Both the position numbers and the translations under genes were made by a program. From positions 3,855,894 through 3,919,893 of the forward strand of contig NZ_LT963430.1 of assembly GCF_900199405.1 (NCBI RefSeq): 64,000 nucleotides of DNA, read 5' to 3'. The notes under the pieces are model-generated. The model did no database searches, had not been told where the DNA came from, and was given only the letters and a program-made list of their open reading frames with translations. Each line of letters starts with the position of its first letter. Positions within the stretch are counted from its first letter, which is position 1. This DNA comes from Beduinella massiliensis (GTDB taxonomy: Bacteria; Bacillota; Clostridia; Christensenellales; Aristaeellaceae). This document shows positions 58,734 through 64,000 of this stretch, piece by piece.

Positions 58734-60235
58734 TCAGGCGTCTCCCTTCTGTACAGCCTTCTGTACGCGACCGGCGACATGTGGTAGTACTTTTGAAACT
58801 GCCGGATGAAGTATCGTTCATCCAGGTATCCGCACCGCGCCGTAATCGTATAGACGTAATCGTCCGTGGTTCGAAGCTGCTCCGCAGCGCGCTCCAGCCG
58901 CAGCTGGGTGAGGTATTCGACAAAGCGCTGGTTCGTCCGCTTCTTGAACAGCGCGGAGAAGTAATTCGGCGTCAAGAAGTAGCGCCGCGCCATGTCCTCC
59001 AGCGAAATCTGCTGGGCGTAGTTTCGCTGCAGGTACAGGATGCACTGGCCGATGGGATCGCCCGTGCTCTCGATCGTGCGTTCCGCCTCCCCGGCAAGCG
59101 CCCGCAGGCAGTCGCCCACCAGCGTGCGGTACTCGTCCCAGAACAGCACCCTGCGCATGCGCGCCGCGAAATCGCTCACGATCTGACGATAGTTCGCCGC
59201 GGGCTCCAGCTTTTCGACGCATCGGGCGATGCTGAACACCGTGGCCTCCATCAGCCGGGACGCGCTGGGGCGCTGGTCCTCGATCCGCGTCAGCATGGCC
59301 TCGAGACTGCGCGCACGGTCCTGTTCGTCCGCCAGCAGCAGCCGGTACAGTTCGTCCGGGCGGGCGAGCTCCGGACTGCCCGGGCGCGCCTGCGGTCCTT
59401 CAAAGCCGACGAGCGCGCCGTCATAAAAGGCGCTGTCCAGCCCGCGCCGGGCCGCGCCGCACGCGGCGTATCCCGCGCGCGCGAGGTTCTCCTGATATGC
59501 GCACAAGCCGATGCGCATGTCGTACTTTTCCGCGACGCGCAGCAGCAGCGCCGTCAGGGCATCCTGCTGACGCGCGCTTCCCTCGGCCACGATGAACAGG
59601 AGGTGCTTTTCCGCCGGCAGAGAGAGAATGCAGGGCTTGCTCCCCAGGTCGATGCCGCATTCCAGCATCGCGCCGATGCCCTGCTTCACCTGTTCGATGC
59701 CGCCCGCCTCCGTGAAGTACACGGCGGCGATCCACCCGCCCGACAGCCGCCGCTCCAGCGCCTGCGCGCTCGAAGGCGGCAGCTGCTCGACCGGCGTCAA
59801 CAGCCACTGCTGCATCAGCAGCGCCAGCTTCTCGCTCTCCTGCGCGCGCTGGGCCTGACGGTCCTTCGCAAAGCGGTCGTCCCAATAGTCGAGCTTCTTT
59901 TTCAGCTCCGAAGCCTCCACCGGCTTGACCAGAAAGTCGACAGCGCCCTGGCGCAGCGCCTGCTGCGCGTATTCGAAGAGCGCGTAGCCCGTGATGAAGA
60001 TCACCTTGGAACCCGGCGATACGCGGCCGAGCCTCTGAAGCATCTCAAGCCCGTCCATACAGGGCATGCGGATGTCCGAGAGGACGAGGTCGATGCTCTG
60101 CTCTCCGACGATTTTTAGGATTTCCTCGCCGTTTTGGGCCGTTACGACCTCGTCCTGCGGGCGCATCTGGTGAATGCTGTCCTCCAGCATATGCACCTGC
60201 AGCGGCATGTCGTCCGCCACCAGAATGTGCAGCAT
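58730..60235 (-). CDS. YesN-like response regulator with AraC output domain
   Basis: Cytosolic regulator of 501 aa. The receiver domain has acidic residues at D8-D9, phospho-acceptor D54 (LVLSDIRMPCMDG) and lysine in DFLVKPVEA. A middle region of about 250 residues is followed by a C-terminal AraC domain (ISLEDMARRYFLTPNYFSALFKK and CGYLDERYFIRQFQKYYHMS). It lies 31 bp after the GH127 gene and overlaps the kinase gene by 4 bp, so the order is GH127-regulator-kinase. The likely targets are the promoters carrying the shared motif. Confidence 0.92.
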   Translation of the reverse strand: MLHILVADDMPLQVHMLEDSIHQMRPQDEVVTAQNGEEILKIVGEQSIDLVLSDIRMPCMDGLEMLQRLGRVSPGSKVIFITGYALFEYAQQALRQGAVDFLVKPVEASELKKKLDYWDDRFAKDRQAQRAQESEKLALLMQQWLLTPVEQLPPSSAQALERRLSGGWIAAVYFTEAGGIEQVKQGIGAMLECGIDLGSKPCILSLPAEKHLLFIVAEGSARQQDALTALLLRVAEKYDMRIGLCAYQENLARAGYAACGAARRGLDSAFYDGALVGFEGPQARPGSPELARPDELYRLLLADEQDRARSLEAMLTRIEDQRPSASRLMEATVFSIARCVEKLEPAANYRQIVSDFAARMRRVLFWDEYRTLVGDCLRALAGEAERTIESTGDPIGQCILYLQRNYAQQISLEDMARRYFLTPNYFSALFKKRTNQRFVEYLTQLRLERAAEQLRTTDDYVYTITARCGYLDERYFIRQFQKYYHMSPVAYRRLYRRETPD

Positions 60236-60266
60236 TCGCCCTGTCCTCCTATCCTCAGCGCTTCTT

Positions 60267-62048
60267 TCATTGCGGCCGTTCGCGCAGCCAGACGGCCATG
60301 CCGCCGCTCTCCCGGTTGTCCCAGGCGTAATAGGGAATCAGCTTTATCCCGGCCGCGCGCACGGTCGTCACGCCGCCCAGCAGCTGCGGCTCGTAGACCG
60401 CCTCAAGCTCCGCCGACCGGCTGAGCGCGAGGTCCGCGTGCAGGTACTCGGTCGGGATGCCGGGGTTGTCGGCCTCCTCCGCGCAGTAAACCACCGGCCC
60501 GCGCATGACGGCGACGCGCCCCGCGTCCTCCCTGACGCGCGCGTCGGCATAGACGCGGCGCACGGGCATGTCCATGTCAAACTCCACCGTATCGCCCTCA
60601 TACACCCGCACGCAGAGGTAACCCCCGTCCGGCTCCAGCGCGAGCTCCTCGCCGTTCCGGCAAAGCCGCCAGGCTTCGCACCAGCCGGGCACCCTCAGCA
60701 TCAGGTTCTTTTCGCCCTCGCAGGCCTCGACGCGGATCCGCACGCAGCCCTCCCAGGGATAACGGGTCTTCACGTCGAGCGCTACCTCGCCGCCGTCCAG
60801 CGGGATGTGCGCGCGCGATTCGATGTACTGGCGCACGAAGACCGTCCCGGGCGCCGTCGCGTACATATAACCCCCGATCGACGGCAGGAAGCGCACCAGG
60901 TTGGTCGGGCAGCAGGGCACGTGGAACCATTCGCGGCGGTGCATCGTGCCAACGGAGGCGAGCGGGTTTTCGTAGAAGTAGCGGTCGCCCTTGAGCGACA
61001 GGCCGGAAAGGATGCCGTTGTAGATCTCCCGCTCCACCAGGTCGGCGTACTTGGCCTCGCCGCGGGAAAGCTCCATGCGGTGATTCCAAAAGGCCATGCC
61101 GATGGAGGCGCAGGTCTCGCAGTAGGCCGTCAGGTTCGGCAGGCTCCAGTCCTTCGTGAACCCCTCGTTGTAGGCCGACTGACCGATGCCGCCCGTCACG
61201 TATAGGTTGGCGGGCACCACGTTGTCATAAAGCCTGCGCAGGGCCTGCTGCAAGGCCTCGTCCCCGCGGATTGCGGCGATATCCGCCAGGCCCGAGTAGT
61301 AGTACATCGCGCGCACCGCGTGGCCGGTCACCTTGCTCAATTCGCGCGCGGGCACGGTGTTTTGGCAGTATTCATCGGTAAAGAACGTCTTGTAATGGGA
61401 GATGGGCAGGCGCAGCTTCGTATGCCCGCGCTGCTCGACGAACCACTCCGCATCCTTCAGGTAGCGTTCGTCGCCCGTGTGGCGGTACAGGCGCACGAGC
61501 GCCATCTCGATGCCCTCGTGGCCGCTGATCCAGGTTTCCCCCTCCGGCCCGATCGTGCGCATCATCTGGTCCACCGCGCACAGCGCGGTTTGATACAGCT
61601 TGTCCTTGCCCGTCGCCTGCTTGTAAGCGATGCCCGCCTCCACCAGCTGACTGACACAGAAGTCCTCGTGGTGATCCATGTCCGTCCAGCGCTTGGCAAG
61701 GTCGTTCAGGATAAAGAAATTAAAGAGGTAGCCGTCCGCCTGCTGCGCTGCGCAGATGACGTCGATGATCTCGTCCGCCGTCTTCTCCAGTTCGGCGTCC
61801 GCGCCGCCCATCAGCACGTAAGCGACGCCCTCCAGCACCTTGTAGATGTCCGCGTCGTCGAAAAATACACCCTCAAAGCCGCCCTCACTCAAACCAGCGG
61901 AGCGTCGGAAGTTTTCGATGTTGTGTTCGCACTTGCGAATGCAGTCGCGCGTGGTGACACGACGAACCGTGTCGATGCGCTCTTTCCACAGGCCCCCCGT
62001 GATTTCAACGTTCGAAAAGGGAATCGGGGTCAAATCGGTAAAATGCAT
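60267..62048 (-). CDS. GH127-family beta-L-arabinofuranosidase-like glycosidase
   Basis: Protein of 593 aa with no signal peptide, so it acts inside the cell on imported oligosaccharides. The zinc-thiolate site of GH127 is recognisable: E311 and C313 in CETCAS, and C379-C380 in HVPCCPTN, one of which is the cysteine nucleophile in the characterised Bifidobacterium enzyme. FTDLTPIPFSNVEITGGLW is the typical opening, and an all-alpha barrel is followed by beta-sandwich domains. The ATG follows GAGGAGG. Being first of the GH127-regulator-kinase transcript, it links the sensory pair to arabinose-containing substrates. Confidence 0.9.
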   Translation of the reverse strand: MHFTDLTPIPFSNVEITGGLWKERIDTVRRVTTRDCIRKCEHNIENFRRSAGLSEGGFEGVFFDDADIYKVLEGVAYVLMGGADAELEKTADEIIDVICAAQQADGYLFNFFILNDLAKRWTDMDHHEDFCVSQLVEAGIAYKQATGKDKLYQTALCAVDQMMRTIGPEGETWISGHEGIEMALVRLYRHTGDERYLKDAEWFVEQRGHTKLRLPISHYKTFFTDEYCQNTVPARELSKVTGHAVRAMYYYSGLADIAAIRGDEALQQALRRLYDNVVPANLYVTGGIGQSAYNEGFTKDWSLPNLTAYCETCASIGMAFWNHRMELSRGEAKYADLVEREIYNGILSGLSLKGDRYFYENPLASVGTMHRREWFHVPCCPTNLVRFLPSIGGYMYATAPGTVFVRQYIESRAHIPLDGGEVALDVKTRYPWEGCVRIRVEACEGEKNLMLRVPGWCEAWRLCRNGEELALEPDGGYLCVRVYEGDTVEFDMDMPVRRVYADARVREDAGRVAVMRGPVVYCAEEADNPGIPTEYLHADLALSRSAELEAVYEPQLLGGVTTVRAAGIKLIPYYAWDNRESGGMAVWLRERPQ

Positions 62049-62082
62049 GTCGCCGCCTCCTCGTGTAATCCTGGGTCACTTT

Positions 62083-62164
62083 ATTATAGAGGAAGGCTTT
62101 TCGCGCTGGCAAGCGGCGGTTCAAAGGTAGATAGAAATATGGATGATTTGTAGTTTTGTCTACA
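62083..62164 (-). promoter_or_regulatory. Promoter and shared motif of the GH127 operon
   Basis: TATAAT -10 at 62083-62088. TGTAGACAAAACTACA (minus strand, 62149-62164) contains the ACAAAACTAC core of the binding-protein promoters, here as a TGTAG/CTACA palindrome. In this case the motif points the other way relative to the gene. The rest of 62049-62232 shows nothing else. Confidence 0.5.
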
Positions 62165-62232
62165 TTCGCGTCTTCTCTACGAAATCTCAGGAAAACACCG
62201 CATCGAAGGAGCCCCGCGGAACGCCCCCTCCG

Positions 62233-63903
62233 TCATCCTGCGCCCTTATCGCGCTCCTGTTTTTGCGCTTCCAGGCAGACGATCCGCCAGTTCCACAGGT
62301 AATCGCGCGCATAGGCCTCCGCGTAGCTGCCCGCCTTTACGTAGACCGTCGGCTCGCCCTCCTCATAGTCCCAGCCGACGATCGTCTCGTCGATAAACGA
62401 TAGGCTTTCCGGCAGCACCAGGCTGTGCACCGGCGCTTCCGAAAATGCGTAGTTCCCCAGCTCTTCCAGCCCTTCTGAAAGATATACTTTCTTCAACGCG
62501 CCGCAGCGAAAAAACGCCTCGGCGCCGATGGTTTTGAGCGTGCCGGGGCACCGTACTTGTGAAAGCGCGCCGCACAGTTCAAACGCCTGCGCTCCAATTC
62601 GCGTCAGCCCCTCGGCCAAATGAATCTCCAGGAGCTGCCTGCACTCGGCAAAAGCCCGGTCTTCTATCACCTCCAACGACGATGGACATTCAACGCTTTC
62701 GAGCCGGCATCTGATGAAGGCGGTTTTCCCGATCGCCTTCACCCCTTCCGGCACCTGAAAGGCGGTTCTGGATGCGCTTCGCGGATACGCGAGAAGCCTC
62801 TTCCCATCCTTCGAATAGAGCACGCCGTCCACGCTCCTGAACGCAGGGTTGCCGTCCGCGACCTCATATCGCTCAAGCCCTGAAAGCCCCCTTCGTCTCA
62901 AGGCATCCGATGAAATATCCGTGCAGGTAGAGGGAATGTAGATCGCCTGTAAGCAGGGCTCTGCGTCGAGAAACGCGTCGTCGTCGATCCCCGTCGTCCC
63001 CTCGGGTATGCGGTAAACCGCCGCCCTCTTATCAGCCGGATAAGCGTACAGCGTCGTATCCCGAAACAATACGCCATCCTTTCGTGCGCAGGTATGGCCC
63101 GCCTCAACGGGTGCTTCCGATGTGGACATTTGCCCGACAAAATAAACGAGCTTCCAGTCCGGCAGGTGCTCGCGCGCATAGGCCTCTGCGTAGCTGTCCG
63201 TCTTTACGTAGACCGTACATTCGTCTTCTTTCCCATAATCCCATCCGACGACGTAGTCGTATATGTACTTCAGGCTATCCGGCAGCACCAGGATGCGCAC
63301 CGGCGTTCCCCAAAGCGCGCAATAGTCCAGCTCTTCAAGCCCTTCCACAAAGTGTACCTCGCGCAGCGAATCGCACTGTCCAAACGCGCTGGCGCCTATG
63401 AATTTCAGCGAATGCGGAAATTGAACGCCGGTGAGCCGACTGCATGCCTCGAACGCACCGGCGTCGATGCATTCAAGCCCTTCCGGCAGGAGGACCTTTT
63501 CAAGCTGCTCGCAGCCGTAAAACGCGTACATGCCGATGTGCTTCAGGGAGGCCGGAAGGTTGACTTCTTTCAAAAGGCTTCCCGCAAAAGCCGACTTGCC
63601 GATGGCTGTCACCCCTTCCGGCACGGTGAAGGATTCGATCGTCAAGTCGTGTGGAAACGACACGAGGGTCGAACCGTCCTGCGAGTAGCGCACGTCCTTT
63701 ACGTTCCTCCAAGAGGAATCCTCCTCCGCGCCGCTCAAATCCCCCAGCGCCGCGTCCCCCTGATGAATGCATCCAAAACCGCATTCGACGCCCGGGGTTC
63801 CCATCTGCGCTTCGCCCAAGGAGGGCATCCAGCCTTCGCCCCGCGCGTTTACGCCCCAGCACAGTGCCAGGATGAGAACAAAGCATGTCTTCAAATTCCT
63901 CAT
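62233..63903 (-). CDS. Secreted BspA-type leucine-rich-repeat protein
   Basis: Protein of 556 aa with a signal peptide (MRNLKTCFVLILALCWGVNA). Most of the mature protein is LRR_5 repeats of about 23 residues, for example VPEGVTAIGKSAFAGSLLKEV, LKHIGMYAFYGCEQLEKVLLPEGL. Two homologous modules each end in a conserved segment (VVGWDYGKEDECTVYVKTDS and IVGWDYEEGEPTVYVKAGS, followed by YAEAYAR). Such proteins often act as surface adhesins, but no cell-wall anchor or dockerin is seen at the C-terminus. The last 97 bp of the window upstream hold nothing recognisable. Confidence 0.85.
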   Translation of the reverse strand: MRNLKTCFVLILALCWGVNARGEGWMPSLGEAQMGTPGVECGFGCIHQGDAALGDLSGAEEDSSWRNVKDVRYSQDGSTLVSFPHDLTIESFTVPEGVTAIGKSAFAGSLLKEVNLPASLKHIGMYAFYGCEQLEKVLLPEGLECIDAGAFEACSRLTGVQFPHSLKFIGASAFGQCDSLREVHFVEGLEELDYCALWGTPVRILVLPDSLKYIYDYVVGWDYGKEDECTVYVKTDSYAEAYAREHLPDWKLVYFVGQMSTSEAPVEAGHTCARKDGVLFRDTTLYAYPADKRAAVYRIPEGTTGIDDDAFLDAEPCLQAIYIPSTCTDISSDALRRRGLSGLERYEVADGNPAFRSVDGVLYSKDGKRLLAYPRSASRTAFQVPEGVKAIGKTAFIRCRLESVECPSSLEVIEDRAFAECRQLLEIHLAEGLTRIGAQAFELCGALSQVRCPGTLKTIGAEAFFRCGALKKVYLSEGLEELGNYAFSEAPVHSLVLPESLSFIDETIVGWDYEEGEPTVYVKAGSYAEAYARDYLWNWRIVCLEAQKQERDKGAG

Positions 63904-64000
63904 TTTTTTAATATCCCTCTCCGTCCGTCGCTGTCTGAATAATTCGGGATGTTTCCCCTTGTCCCCTGCCGCCCGTGCGCCGGCGTCCGTCTTCGGCCGT

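Overview
The window is high-GC DNA with dense operons. The gene set fits a Clostridia-like Firmicute: WhiA, Crh (the Gln15 HPr paralogue), RapZ, Soj/Spo0J partition genes, a T-box before prolyl-tRNA synthetase, YesM/YesN-type sensor-regulator pairs and CUT1 sugar ABC importers without their own ATPases. Exported proteins share a simple signal peptide ending in A-E-E/D with no lipobox, as seen in some uncultured gut Clostridia (Christensenellales-like). That placement is inference. I saw no tRNA, rRNA, insertion sequence, phage gene or CRISPR array.

Layout. 1-6080: an LplB/LplC/solute-binding operon on the minus strand (last gene cut by the window start), divergent from a membrane-anchored AraC regulator, with a two-box operator between them. 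6151-15000: minus-strand housekeeping block: an ABC-F ribosome-protection gene behind a long leader with terminator hairpins, T-box-proS, and murB-rapZ-whiA-crh-pentapeptide protein (yvcK is missing from its usual place), plus a secreted binding-like protein. 15098-20630: potABCD and a D-aminoacylase-like amidohydrolase. 20674-29565: a catabolic cluster with an NPP-type phosphodiesterase, ROK regulator, sugar ABC importer, PHP phosphoesterase and two Gfo/Idh/MocA dehydrogenases. 29709-31382: a secreted protein of unknown family. 31481-39743: a second Lpl-type importer with an enolase-superfamily dehydratase, divergent from a YesM/YesN pair.

39753-45056: an orphan 164-aa protein, then parA-parB overlapping cotH kinase, a VTC polyphosphate polymerase and DUF4956. 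45175-48054: tldD-tldE. 48057-51907: an AraC/cupin regulator divergent from an unassigned glycyl radical enzyme and its activase. 51918-62164: an arabinoside-type locus: two permeases, two nearly identical tandem solute-binding proteins, a YesM-like kinase whose C-terminus is interrupted by a 15-bp G tract, a YesN-like regulator and a GH127 beta-L-arabinofuranosidase. Three promoters of this locus share a motif. 62233-63903: a secreted BspA-type leucine-rich-repeat protein with two homologous modules.

The window is mainly about carbohydrate scavenging. Four CUT1 importers, each with nearby regulators and intracellular enzymes, probably depend on a shared ATPase encoded elsewhere. The most interesting points are the ABC-F leader, the poly-G tract in the kinase, the partition-polyphosphate operon, the unassigned glycyl radical enzyme, the mosaic duplicate binding proteins, and a compact inverted-repeat element between a binding-protein gene and its permease.
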